8,884 bases of DNA from Clostridia bacterium (GCA_014378955.1 JACMMQ010000273.1:1-8884); one strand, 5' to 3'. Numbered from the stretch's first letter, positions 1-7,180 are shown. Numbers and translations are program-made. Notes: generated by a model from the sequence alone, not told the origin.

Positions 1-2
1 AA

Positions 3-104
3 AAGTCAAGGCGACCTGTAACCAGGCGGCTACGTCGTGCAAATTCAAGGATGTCGCTCAAGGGCAAACAAGATTATGAAATGGTGACTGCGGGTACATT
101 ATGA
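3..104 (+). CDS. Possible 3' end of an unrecognised plus-strand gene (partial)
   Basis: A frame open from the window edge ends at TGA 102-104. It would encode about 33 basic residues ending in YEMVTAGTL. Base composition drops sharply after about 105, from near balanced to strongly AT-rich, as expected at the end of a gene. I do not recognise the sequence. The minus strand is also partly open here, and another plus frame runs to about base 80, so coding is not proven. If real, this gene converges on the toxin gene that ends at 211. It could equally be part of a non-coding repeat. Confidence 0.2.
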   Translation, partial: KSRRPVTRRLRRANSRMSLKGKQDYEMVTAGTL

Positions 105-210
105 ATTTGAAAATTATTGTCTTGACAATCGAGCCACTATACATAAGAATGGCGTGCTTTTTTGTAAATTTTTGAGGCGTTTTACTTGTATTTTTGTTTA
201 TCTAAAGTAA

Positions 211-480
211 TTACTCATAGTGTGTCCAAGAGCTAATAATTTTAACAACTTTTTCTTGCTTATACACTTGATATACCAAGCGGTGTTGGCTATTATTTCT
301 TCTTGAAAACGCACCATTTAAATCGCCTACGAGCTTTTCAAAGGGAGGATATGGTTCATATGGGTTAAGTGCAAGAAGTTTTAATAGGGAGTTAATCTTG
401 TCTCCGAAGCCAGCTTGTTGGGCGGTTTTTTTATCCTTTAATCCCTGTTTGGTATATAGAATTTTATATTGTTCATGCAT
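211..480 (-). CDS. yoeB: Toxin of the Txe/YoeB family (RelE-like ribosome-dependent mRNA endonuclease)
   Basis: The 89-residue protein fits YoeB-type toxins, which bind the ribosome and cut mRNA in the A site. The family signature is clear in the second half: FEKLVGDLNGAFSRR at 47-61, then QHRLVYQV at 65-72, and the C-terminal WTHYE. By alignment with E. coli YoeB, the likely catalytic residues are Glu48, Arg67 and the terminal His87-Tyr88; all are present, so the toxin looks intact. Its ATG (480-478) lies inside the last codons of the antitoxin gene, giving an 8-base overlap, and a GAGG lies about nine bases upstream. This suggests translational coupling that keeps toxin dependent on antitoxin synthesis. 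No clear terminator is visible after the stop. Confidence 0.9.
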   Translation of the reverse strand: MHEQYKILYTKQGLKDKKTAQQAGFGDKINSLLKLLALNPYEPYPPFEKLVGDLNGAFSRRNNSQHRLVYQVYKQEKVVKIISSWTHYE

Positions 481-724
481 CGCCCAAATCCTCGACGCAT
501 TCTTCCAATGGCGTATTTAGACCTTCTTTGATTTTTTCTCTCATACCAGGAATATTGCAAAGGTAGATAGTTTCAGCCATTGAGCGGTAATCCTCTTCTG
601 ATAAAACGACAATATTCCCTTGCTTGCCGGTGACAAAGATGGGTTCGTGTGTTGTAATGGCTTCTTCCATAAGCTTGAAAAAATTATTTCTGGCAGTGGT
701 TGCATTGAGTATAGACACGAACAT
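473..724 (-). CDS. yefM: Antitoxin of the YefM/Phd family
   Basis: This 83-residue protein is the partner of the YoeB-type toxin. It shows the usual YefM layout: an N-terminal DNA-binding and dimerisation part with NATTARNNFFKLMEEA (7-22), the strand-rich segment EPIFVTGKQGNIVVLSEEDY (27-46), then a helical tail with PGMREKIKEGLNTPLEEC (59-76) that in this family wraps around and inhibits the toxin. The ATG at 724-722 is preceded closely by GGAGGGAGA. A consensus promoter and a TGTACA operator lie just upstream, so the pair is probably autoregulated. The gene ends in GATGCATGA, whose last eight bases overlap the start of the toxin gene. It lies 95 bases after the aroK stop, in the same direction. 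Confidence 0.92.
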   Translation of the reverse strand: MFVSILNATTARNNFFKLMEEAITTHEPIFVTGKQGNIVVLSEEDYRSMAETIYLCNIPGMREKIKEGLNTPLEECVEDLGDA

Positions 725-738
725 TCTCCCTCCGTTTA

Positions 739-756
739 CGTACGCTATCCTGTACA
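739..756 (-). promoter_or_regulatory. Putative YefM/YefM-YoeB operator: paired palindromes TGTACA and CGTACG
   Basis: TGTACA lies at 751-756, just downstream of the -10 box and over the expected transcription start. A second palindrome, CGTACG, lies at 739-744. Their centres are 12 bp apart. E. coli YefM is known to bind adjacent long and short palindromes with a TGTACA core; as I recall, their centre spacing is also about 12 bp. The arrangement therefore fits cooperative autorepression. The second site matches the core imperfectly. Confidence 0.6.
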
Positions 757-759
757 GCT

Positions 760-788
760 ATTATATGCTTATTATTTGCAATTGTCAA
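760..788 (-). promoter_or_regulatory. Consensus sigma-A promoter of the toxin-antitoxin pair
   Basis: On the minus strand the -35 box is TTGACA (788-783), the spacer is exactly 17 bases, and the -10 box is TATAAT (765-760). All three match the consensus. The predicted start near 753 gives a leader of about 30 bases before the yefM ATG. So strong a promoter usually needs a repressor, which fits the TGTACA site lying over the start point. Confidence 0.88.
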
Positions 789-819
789 CAAAGTATCCTT
801 ATGTTTTGGGATTTTAAGA

Positions 820-1536
820 TTAGTATGAATTGACGTCCGTAACAGCAAATTCAAGCTCTTGCACTGCATTTTTTAGCTGTTCATTTGTCACATTCTCAAA
901 ACATTCAACAACCGCTTCCTTATCGTCTAACGAAACGTTTACTTTTGTAACGCCCTCTAGCGCTAAAAGTGCTTGCTCTATACTTTTGACACAATGTGAA
1001 CAGCTCATGCCTTCAATTTGCAATGTTTTTTTCATGGTTTTTTGTCCCCCTAATAAGTTTATAATATGTTCAGTAACGGCAAGCGGTGTGCCGATGCTTT
1101 GCACGGTAAAATCGCATGCCGCTTGATATAATGAATAACGTTGTTCATATAATACATTTAAGTGCGATGCACCATCCTTGAGCAATGGTCGATTGGTAAT
1201 GTCAATGTCTGCGAGCAAATGCGAAAGTGGACGGTCTAAAAATACCACTGTGCCTGATTGCTTGATTATCGCTACATTTTGCGGAAACAAAACAACGCCG
1301 CCACCCGTTGCAATCACTGCGTTTTGCTCTTGGCAAACGGTTTTTAAAACCATTTGCTCAACGTTTCTAAAATGTGCCTCACCAAAGCGTTCAAAAATCA
1401 GCGGAATGGTCAACCCTTGGTTGCTTTCTATCGCACGATCGACATCTAAGTAGGTGCGATTTGTTTGCAAGGCAAGCAAGTGTCCGATGGTTGACTTTCC
1501 GCTGCCAGGCATGCCAATTAGAATTATATTAGCCAA
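820..1536 (-). CDS. aroK: Shikimate kinase fused to a C-terminal heavy-metal-associated (CopZ-like) domain
   Basis: The 238-residue protein has two parts. Residues 1-163 are a complete shikimate kinase, which phosphorylates shikimate at the 3-hydroxyl with ATP. Visible motifs are the Walker A loop GMPGSGKST (8-16), the substrate-side DVD (31-33), FRNVE (56-60), GGG (78-80), the lid NRPLL (115-119) and Arg133 before SLY. Residues 168-238 are an HMA domain with the metal site GMSCSHC, using Cys179 and Cys182, as in copper chaperones. The linker is only about four residues. The start is TTG at 1536-1534, seven bases after AAGGGGG, which itself overlaps the pheA stop. An ATG at 1541 is out of frame and reaches a stop after five codons. 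The kinase domain alone has the usual family length, so the HMA part is an addition. Whether the fusion handles metal in vivo is unknown. Confidence 0.93.
   Translation of the reverse strand: MANIILIGMPGSGKSTIGHLLALQTNRTYLDVDRAIESNQGLTIPLIFERFGEAHFRNVEQMVLKTVCQEQNAVIATGGGVVLFPQNVAIIKQSGTVVFLDRPLSHLLADIDITNRPLLKDGASHLNVLYEQRYSLYQAACDFTVQSIGTPLAVTEHIINLLGGQKTMKKTLQIEGMSCSHCVKSIEQALLALEGVTKVNVSLDDKEAVVECFENVTNEQLKNAVQELEFAVTDVNSY
1033..1051 (-). promoter_or_regulatory. Internal SD-like site and in-frame ATG at the AroK-HMA junction
   Basis: Inside the fused gene, AGGGGG (1051-1046) is followed after ten bases by ATG (1035-1033), in frame. From there a 71-residue protein starting MKKTLQIEGMSCSHC would be made, which has the length and opening of a free-standing CopZ. 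The SD-like element resembles the AAGGGGG used for the aroK start itself. It may allow a separate HMA protein to be produced, or it may be a relic of two genes whose stop codon was lost. The spacing is slightly long, so efficiency is uncertain. Confidence 0.55.
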
Positions 1537-1548
1537 ATCATTACCCCC

Positions 1549-2679
1549 TTATGTATCTTGACCGTAATTACCTAAAAATCGGAAGGTGGTACAAAAATCC
1601 TCAATGTGCTGTAAAGCCATTGCCACCTGTGTTTGCTTCAAATTGCCCTCGAAATCAATGTAAAAGTAATATTCCCACGCATTTTCTAAATGCGGACGTG
1701 ACTCAATACGAAACATGTTGAGCTGATAATCTGCAAAATAATTAATCAGTGCATGTAACGAGCCACTAATATTGGGGACGGACACAATGATACTCATTTT
1801 GTTGCAAATTTCGTTGTCCAAAAGCTTATCAGAAATAACGATAAACCGCGTGGCATTGCGTGAATAGTCTTCTATATTTTCCTTTAATATCGTCAGTCCA
1901 TACACGTCTGCCGCTTGTCGGGAGGTAATCGCACCCTTTGTGACATCACCACGCTCTGCCACCATCTTGGCGCTTTGGGCGGTATTGTAATAGGGAATAA
2001 GCTTTGCGTCAATGGTTTTCAAATATTTCACGCTTTGCCCAAAGGCTTGTGGGTGAGAATATATTTCTTTTAAACCTTCAACGGTCGCACCTTTCGGGGC
2101 CATCAAGCAATGTTCGATTTTTACCACCTTTTCGCCCACAATATAAAAGCCGTATTGGCGCATCAAATCAGTTACCTCATGAATGGCCCCTGTAGAGGTG
2201 TTTTCAATCGGTAATACACCGTAAGTAATTTCGCCATTTTTAAGTGCGATAAACACATCCTCAAAATTGGTGTAGTTTTTCGAGCACACCTTTCGTCCAA
2301 AAAAAACCTTCATCGCTATATCGCCATAAGCACCCTCAACACCTTGAAATCCAACGGTTTTTGTATAATCAATAGTGTTACAGGTGATATGCTCGTCTAC
2401 CGAATAAGGCACTGTGATTTTAAGACGTTGCGCTTTAGAGCTAATGTTCATCGTGGCTTGCAAAAATTGCGCTAGCGCATCCGCTAACGTTACATCATTC
2501 AAAAATTGCTTATTTTTTGCAATTACCTCTTTTTCACGATTGGCGTGAAAAACAGGGAGCTGGTTTCTTTTTTTATACGCAGCCACCTCATTGACGATTT
2601 GCATTCTTTTTTCAAAAAGCACCGTCAAATCATGATCAATGGCATCTATTTCATTCCGCATATTGTCCAATTCATTCAA
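1549..2679 (-). CDS. pheA: Bifunctional chorismate mutase / prephenate dehydratase (P-protein) with ACT domain
   Basis: The enzyme converts chorismate to prephenate and then to phenylpyruvate, the phenylalanine branch. Counting from the TTG start, residues 1 to about 85 are a helical AroQ-type chorismate mutase (MRNEIDAIDHDL near the N-terminus). About 108-285 is prephenate dehydratase, with GVLPIENTSTGAIHEV and the catalytic TRF motif at 277-279. About 295-371 is an ACT domain with ESRP at 326-329, where phenylalanine usually binds to inhibit. I start it at TTG 2679-2677, because GGAGG lies eight bases upstream inside the end of aroC. An in-frame GTG at 2694 has no SD and would add only five residues. 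The start overlaps the aroC stop by eight bases, suggesting translational coupling. Twelve bases separate its stop from the aroK start. Confidence 0.92.
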   Translation of the reverse strand: MNELDNMRNEIDAIDHDLTVLFEKRMQIVNEVAAYKKRNQLPVFHANREKEVIAKNKQFLNDVTLADALAQFLQATMNISSKAQRLKITVPYSVDEHITCNTIDYTKTVGFQGVEGAYGDIAMKVFFGRKVCSKNYTNFEDVFIALKNGEITYGVLPIENTSTGAIHEVTDLMRQYGFYIVGEKVVKIEHCLMAPKGATVEGLKEIYSHPQAFGQSVKYLKTIDAKLIPYYNTAQSAKMVAERGDVTKGAITSRQAADVYGLTILKENIEDYSRNATRFIVISDKLLDNEICNKMSIIVSVPNISGSLHALINYFADYQLNMFRIESRPHLENAWEYYFYIDFEGNLKQTQVAMALQHIEDFCTTFRFLGNYGQDT

Positions 2680-3748
2680 TGACTTTTCCTCCACACACTA
2701 AAAAATCTAACACGACCATCGCCGCAACACTTTCTGTGACCACTACCGCACGTGGCACAACACAGGGGTCATGTCGTCCTGTAATGACGAGCTTTTCATT
2801 TTCCATCGTCCGTAGGTTTACTGTCTGTTGTTCCTTCGATATTGAAGGTGTTGGCTTAAATGCCGTGCGAAAAATCACTGGCATGCCACTGGTAATGCCC
2901 CCTAGAATACCCCCGTTGTGATTGGATGTGGTGGTGATGTTTTTGCCATCACTCACAAAGCTGTCATTTGCCTCACTGCCAAGCATGTTTGCCAATGCAA
3001 AGCCCTCACCGAATTCTATGCCCTTGACCGCTGGCACTGAAAACATAAGGTGCGACAGCCTGCTCTCAAATGAGTCGAAAAACGGATCGCCCAAGCCCAC
3101 AGGCAAGCGATAAATCACCGTTTCAACAACGCCACCCACCGAGTCGCCTACGTGCTTTGCCTTTAATATTTCCACCTGCATCTTTTCTTTGACCACAGGG
3201 TCAAATACTGGAAAGTCCAAAGTATCCGGCTGAACATTTTGTGCGCTAAAGCCTTCACCCTTGATCGTACCAATTTGGCGAATGACCGCATGAATGGCAA
3301 TGCCCTTTTGCGCAAGTATTTGCTTGGCGACCGCTCCTGCAAATACAAGGGGTGCGGTTAAACGTCCTGAAAAATGTCCACCGCCTCGATAATCTTGAAA
3401 ACCGCCATATTTCACACTGCCACAGTAATCGCCATGGGATGGGCGTGGCAATTCGTTTAGCTTGGCATAATCCCTCGAGCGTTGGTCTGTATTCTTGATC
3501 AATGCACACAGTGGCGTGCCTGTTGTATAGCCTTCAAAAAAGCCACTTAATAATTCTGGTGCATCCTCTTCCTTGCGGGCTGTGGAAAAAGCGTCCTGCC
3601 CTGGGGCACGCCGCTTCATCTCTGCATATATTTGTGCCATATCTAGCTTCACGCCGCTTGGCAAGCCATCTAATATGATGCCAATGCCGCCACCGTGTGA
3701 TTCGCCAAATAAGGTATACCGTACATTTCTGCCGAATGTCGTACTCAT
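2672..3748 (-). CDS. aroC: Chorismate synthase
   Basis: The enzyme turns EPSP into chorismate using reduced FMN, the last common step. The 358-residue protein opens with the family start STTFGRNVRYTLFGESHGGG. It also shows RRAPGQ (46-51), GGFQDYRGGGHFSGRLTA (115-132) and, near the C-terminus, GRHDPCVVPRAVVV. The two histidines expected in the active site are His18 and His105. The frame is open for 20 residues further upstream, but those lie within aroA. The ATG at 3748-3746 matches the family N-terminus, overlaps the aroA stop as ATGA, and has GGTGA just before it. The end of the gene encodes the SD for pheA. Confidence 0.97.
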   Translation of the reverse strand: MSTTFGRNVRYTLFGESHGGGIGIILDGLPSGVKLDMAQIYAEMKRRAPGQDAFSTARKEEDAPELLSGFFEGYTTGTPLCALIKNTDQRSRDYAKLNELPRPSHGDYCGSVKYGGFQDYRGGGHFSGRLTAPLVFAGAVAKQILAQKGIAIHAVIRQIGTIKGEGFSAQNVQPDTLDFPVFDPVVKEKMQVEILKAKHVGDSVGGVVETVIYRLPVGLGDPFFDSFESRLSHLMFSVPAVKGIEFGEGFALANMLGSEANDSFVSDGKNITTTSNHNGGILGGITSGMPVIFRTAFKPTPSISKEQQTVNLRTMENEKLVITGRHDPCVVPRAVVVTESVAAMVVLDFLVCGGKVIE

Positions 3749-5028
3749 GCTTTCACCAAGCCTTCCACGATTTTGCAATTGCCATGTAACAGGGTAAAAT
3801 GTGTCCAAAAATTCGGATATGACTTGTTGACACTCTCGCTACCATTGATGGTAATGGGTGCGGTTGCCTTCATGGACACGGCCGCCAAAGCCATTGCGAT
3901 GCGGTGGTCATTCCAGCTATCGGTCAGTCCGCCTGTTAGTGAGGGTTTGCCCTCAATCACCAAGCCATCCGCTGTTTCGGTCACACATGCGCCTAGCTTG
4001 TTAAGCTCTGTACACATAGCGGCTAAACGGTCACATTCCTTGATGCGCAAACGCTCCGCATTTTTAATAATGGTTTGTCCTTCGCTCACTGCCGCCGCCG
4101 CCGCCAACACAGGCACTAAATCTGGACATTGTGCCGCATCAATCACGGTGCCGTGCAATTTTGAAGGCATTGCGATGATTTGACCGTCTTGCTCCACTAA
4201 ATTTGCGCCCATGCTTGTTAAGATTTTCACAATCGCTCGATCACCTTGCTTGGAGTTTAAATTTAAGCCCGTCACGGTAATTTGTTGCCCCAATACGCCT
4301 GCAACCAACCAAAATGCCGCCTGTGAAAAGTCGCCCTCCACCTCGTACGATGTTGGTTGATACAGTTGTCCACCCTTGATGTGGTAGGTCTTTTCGTCTA
4401 TTTTCTCCACCTTCACCCCAAATGTTTGCATCGCATCCATCGTTAAATCAATGTAGCCTATGGATTGCACTGGGGGGATGAGCGAAATGACTGAATCTTC
4501 TTGCAATAACGGCAATGCAAACATCAGCCCTGATACAAATTGTGAGCTTACATCGCCACGCATGGTGAAGGTGTCTCCCTTGAGCTTGCCCTTTACTATA
4601 AGTGGCAATGCGCCCTTTGTGTTTTGGTATTGTATGTGCTGTTGCTCAAATAATTCATAATAGGTTTGAAGGGGTCTAGTTGTCAGCTTGCCCCTGCCAA
4701 CAAACATGACAGGCTGGTCTGTCAATAACGCAAGCGGTATCGCAAAGCGCAAGGTGGAGCCAGACTCACCGCAATCCAATGGTTTTTGTTGGACATTTAA
4801 GGCTGTGCCACGCACGGTCAATTGCTCCGAACGTCCCTCTATTTGCACGCCCAAGCCCCTCATCACACGGCATGTCGCCTCGATATCCTCCGACATGCTC
4901 ACATGTGTTAGGTGTGATGTTCCCTCTGCCAATGCCGCACAAATTACTGCACGATGACACAAGCTTTTGGAGGCTGGCACTTGTACAGTACCTGTTAAAT
5001 CATTTGGTGTAATGGTTACTGCTTGCAT
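3745..5028 (-). CDS. aroA: 3-phosphoshikimate 1-carboxyvinyltransferase (EPSP synthase)
   Basis: The enzyme joins phosphoenolpyruvate to shikimate 3-phosphate. The protein is full length at 427 residues. Visible motifs are VPASKS (17-22) with Arg26, GESGSTLR (87-94), TTRP (116-119), SSQFVSG (161-167), CPDLVP (301-306), RIKECDR (328-334), NDHRIAMA (373-380) and VNKSYPNFW (400-408). The loop that reads GNAGTAMRP in E. coli reads GESGSTLRF here, so a phenylalanine stands where the E. coli enzyme has Pro101. An alanine run at 309-313 is encoded by near-identical GCG codons. The ATG (5028) follows AGAGGTG after five bases. It lies 24 bases after the aroB stop, and its own stop overlaps the aroC start. 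Confidence 0.97.
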   Translation of the reverse strand: MQAVTITPNDLTGTVQVPASKSLCHRAVICAALAEGTSHLTHVSMSEDIEATCRVMRGLGVQIEGRSEQLTVRGTALNVQQKPLDCGESGSTLRFAIPLALLTDQPVMFVGRGKLTTRPLQTYYELFEQQHIQYQNTKGALPLIVKGKLKGDTFTMRGDVSSQFVSGLMFALPLLQEDSVISLIPPVQSIGYIDLTMDAMQTFGVKVEKIDEKTYHIKGGQLYQPTSYEVEGDFSQAAFWLVAGVLGQQITVTGLNLNSKQGDRAIVKILTSMGANLVEQDGQIIAMPSKLHGTVIDAAQCPDLVPVLAAAAAVSEGQTIIKNAERLRIKECDRLAAMCTELNKLGACVTETADGLVIEGKPSLTGGLTDSWNDHRIAMALAAVSMKATAPITINGSESVNKSYPNFWTHFTLLHGNCKIVEGLVKA

Positions 5029-5052
5029 TTTTTCACCTCTACTATAATGCTT

Positions 5053-6111
5053 TTATAATGCCAATTTTTCTTCTAATTCTGCCATCGTAAACGGTGTAAT
5101 CACCGCTTGCCCAATGTCCTTGAGCAAAATAAAATTAAACATTTTACCAATATTTTTTTTATCGCCACCCATAGCGTTTAATATGTCTGCCTTGGCTAAA
5201 TCTGGAAACACTGTTGAAAGATTAAATCTTTCGCATACCTTGCTTATTTTGTCCGCACACCCTTTTGGGGTAATGCCCATTACTTCGCCCAAACGTGCCG
5301 CAACCACCATACCGATTGCGACCGCTTGCCCATGTGAATAGGTGGTGTAATTGTAGCATTTTTCAATGGCGTGCCCGACCGTATGCCCGAAATTCAAAAT
5401 CATACGAAGCCCCGTATCCATTTCGTCCTGCTCCACAATATTTTTCTTCAAAGCACAGCACCGTTCAATGATTTTTTCAGCGTGCTGTGAAAAATTATCT
5501 AAATCCACTTCGTGCATGAGCCATTCAAACAATGTTTCGTCCAAAATCGCACCATACTTAATAACCTCTGCCATGCCATCTGATAAAAATGCAGGGGATA
5601 ACGTGGCTAACACATCAGGGTCAATCACTACTAGCTTGGGGTGATAAAAGCTGCCAATCAGGTTTTTGCCTTGTGGCATATCCACTGCAACCTTGCCACC
5701 AATGCTTGAATCCACTTGTGCCAAAAGCGTGGTGGGAATTTGTACGTAGGGGATGCCCCGAAGCAAGATAGATGCCGCAAAGCCTGTGACATCACCCACA
5801 ACACCACCGCCCAGCGCAATGATTAAATGACCACGGTTAAGCCCGAAATCAATCATTTGACCACACAGCCCAAGCAGGGTTTCCGCTGTTTTGCTTTCTT
5901 CTCCTGCTTTGAACGTTAAAAGCTTGACATGGTAGCGCTTATTTTCCAAAGCCGTTACGACCTGCTCACCATATTTTACCGCAACCTGGGTGTCTGATAC
6001 AATACAAATTTTATCACCTGCATAAATACCACTGATCATTTCGCCCAGTGTACGCAAACAGCCTCGTTCTATCACTAAATCGTAGCTTGCATGCCCTAAA
6101 TCAATACGCAT
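5053..6111 (-). CDS. aroB: 3-dehydroquinate synthase
   Basis: The enzyme cyclises DAHP to 3-dehydroquinate using NAD and a divalent metal, the second shikimate step. From the ATG at 6111 it has 352 residues. The NAD-binding GGGVVGDVTGF is at 101-111, followed by IPTTLLAQVDSSIGGK (125-140). The metal ligands fit Glu182 in AEVIKYG, His243 in NFGHTVGH and His260 in YSHG. A GTG three codons upstream (6120) is an alternative start and I cannot exclude it. The ATG is preferred because GAGTGA lies five bases before it, but that SD is weak. The start lies only 7 to 16 bases after the aroF stop, so coupling is likely. An 8-base direct repeat, GCATTATA, spans the stop codon and the gap to aroA. Confidence 0.96.
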   Translation of the reverse strand: MRIDLGHASYDLVIERGCLRTLGEMISGIYAGDKICIVSDTQVAVKYGEQVVTALENKRYHVKLLTFKAGEESKTAETLLGLCGQMIDFGLNRGHLIIALGGGVVGDVTGFAASILLRGIPYVQIPTTLLAQVDSSIGGKVAVDMPQGKNLIGSFYHPKLVVIDPDVLATLSPAFLSDGMAEVIKYGAILDETLFEWLMHEVDLDNFSQHAEKIIERCCALKKNIVEQDEMDTGLRMILNFGHTVGHAIEKCYNYTTYSHGQAVAIGMVVAARLGEVMGITPKGCADKISKVCERFNLSTVFPDLAKADILNAMGGDKKNIGKMFNFILLKDIGQAVITPFTMAELEEKLAL

Positions 6112-6127
6112 GGTATTCACTCACTTT

Positions 6128-7144
6128 CTATAGTAATGTGCGTCCGTTGATTTTTGCAAGCTCGGATAAGGTTTTCATCATGGTTGAAAATTGGTCAGGT
6201 CTGATACATTGTGGACCATCGCATTTTGCATTTTGTGGATCGTGATGCACTTCGATAATCAGACCGTCTGCGCCAACCGCAACCGCCGCCTTTGCCAATG
6301 GCTCAACCATCCATGCCAAGCCTGCCGCATGGGATGGGTCAACGATTACTGGCAAATGGCTTAAGCGCTTGAGTGCTGGAATTGCACTTAAATCTAGTGT
6401 ATTGCGTGTGTATGTTTCAAAGGTACGAATACCACGCTCACACAAAATAACGTTTTCATTGCCGCCTGCCATGATGTATTCAGCGGACATCACAAGCTCC
6501 TCAATGGTTGCAGAAAGTCCACGCTTTAACAAAATCGGTGTTTTGACCTTACCCAATTCTTTTAGCAATTCAAAGTTTTGCATGTTGCGTGCGCCTACTT
6601 GAATGATATCTACACTGTCTACAAAGTGATCGAGCATATCTGCAGACATGATTTCAGAAACGATTGGTAAGCCAGTTTGCTCACGTGCAATTTTTAACAA
6701 TTCTAAGCCCTCTAAGCGCATACCCTGAAAGCTGTAGGGGGAGGTTCTCGGCTTGAATGCGCCACCACGTAAGAACTGTGCACCAGATGCTTTTACCTGA
6801 CGTGCGATGGTGAGAATTTGCTCTTCACTTTCCACTGAACAAGGCCCTGCCATCACCGCTAATTGTGTGCCGCCGATGCTTGCGCCCCCTACATGTACAA
6901 CGGTATTGTCTGGGTGGAATTTGCGATTTGCTTTTTTGAATGGCTCTTGCACGCGCATCACACGCTCCACGCTGTCACTCAATTCAATATGATCGGTGTC
7001 CAATGTATGCACGTCACCGATAATGCCTAAAATACTTTGATGGATGCCCTCTGTTACGCTCACGCTACATCCCTGCCCTTCCACATACGCCTGAATTTTC
7101 TGAATTTCCTCTTTTGTTGCACTTGGTTTCATAATAATAACCAT
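6128..7144 (-). CDS. aroF: 3-deoxy-7-phosphoheptulonate synthase (DAHP synthase), type I-beta with ferredoxin-like domain
   Basis: The enzyme condenses phosphoenolpyruvate and erythrose 4-phosphate, the committed step of the pathway. The 338-residue protein has an N-terminal ferredoxin-like domain (about 1-70) and then the barrel, with MAGPCSVES (98-106), FLRGGAFKPRTSPYSFQG (124-141), QVGARNMQN (182-190), LLKRG (205-209) and PVIVDPSHAAG (265-275). Likely metal ligands are Cys102, His272, Glu298 and Asp309; I recall the same positions in the Thermotoga maritima enzyme, which also has this extra domain. There the domain mediates inhibition by phenylalanine and tyrosine, so feedback control here is a reasonable inference. 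A strong SD, AGGAGG, lies eight bases before the ATG. It is the first gene of the operon. No convincing promoter was found between it and the hairpin array. Confidence 0.97.
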   Translation of the reverse strand: MVIIMKPSATKEEIQKIQAYVEGQGCSVSVTEGIHQSILGIIGDVHTLDTDHIELSDSVERVMRVQEPFKKANRKFHPDNTVVHVGGASIGGTQLAVMAGPCSVESEEQILTIARQVKASGAQFLRGGAFKPRTSPYSFQGMRLEGLELLKIAREQTGLPIVSEIMSADMLDHFVDSVDIIQVGARNMQNFELLKELGKVKTPILLKRGLSATIEELVMSAEYIMAGGNENVILCERGIRTFETYTRNTLDLSAIPALKRLSHLPVIVDPSHAAGLAWMVEPLAKAAVAVGADGLIIEVHHDPQNAKCDGPQCIRPDQFSTMMKTLSELAKINGRTLL

Positions 7145-7180
7145 TTTTTATTCCTCCTGATTTTTTTAGTATAGAGTACG

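Noticed and set aside
116..150. Plus-strand promoter TTGACA (122-127) with AAGAAT 17 bases on, and the palindrome ATTGTC-TT-GACAAT
   Set aside because: The -10 box is poor and the strand would only read antisense into the toxin gene. The TTGACA is part of the palindrome and may be chance.
811..829. 11-base match TAAGATTAGTA shared with 7824-7834
   Set aside because: It is short and AT-rich, partly inside the aroK end, and likely a coincidence.
3773..4183. 136-residue plus-strand open frame
   Set aside because: It lies wholly opposite aroA, which has complete family motifs, and its sequence is a reverse-strand shadow.
5043..5061. Direct repeat TATAATGC twice with 11-base period, resembling -10 boxes on the plus strand
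   Set aside because: No -35 partner and no plus-strand gene follow. It spans the aroB stop and the short gap to aroA.
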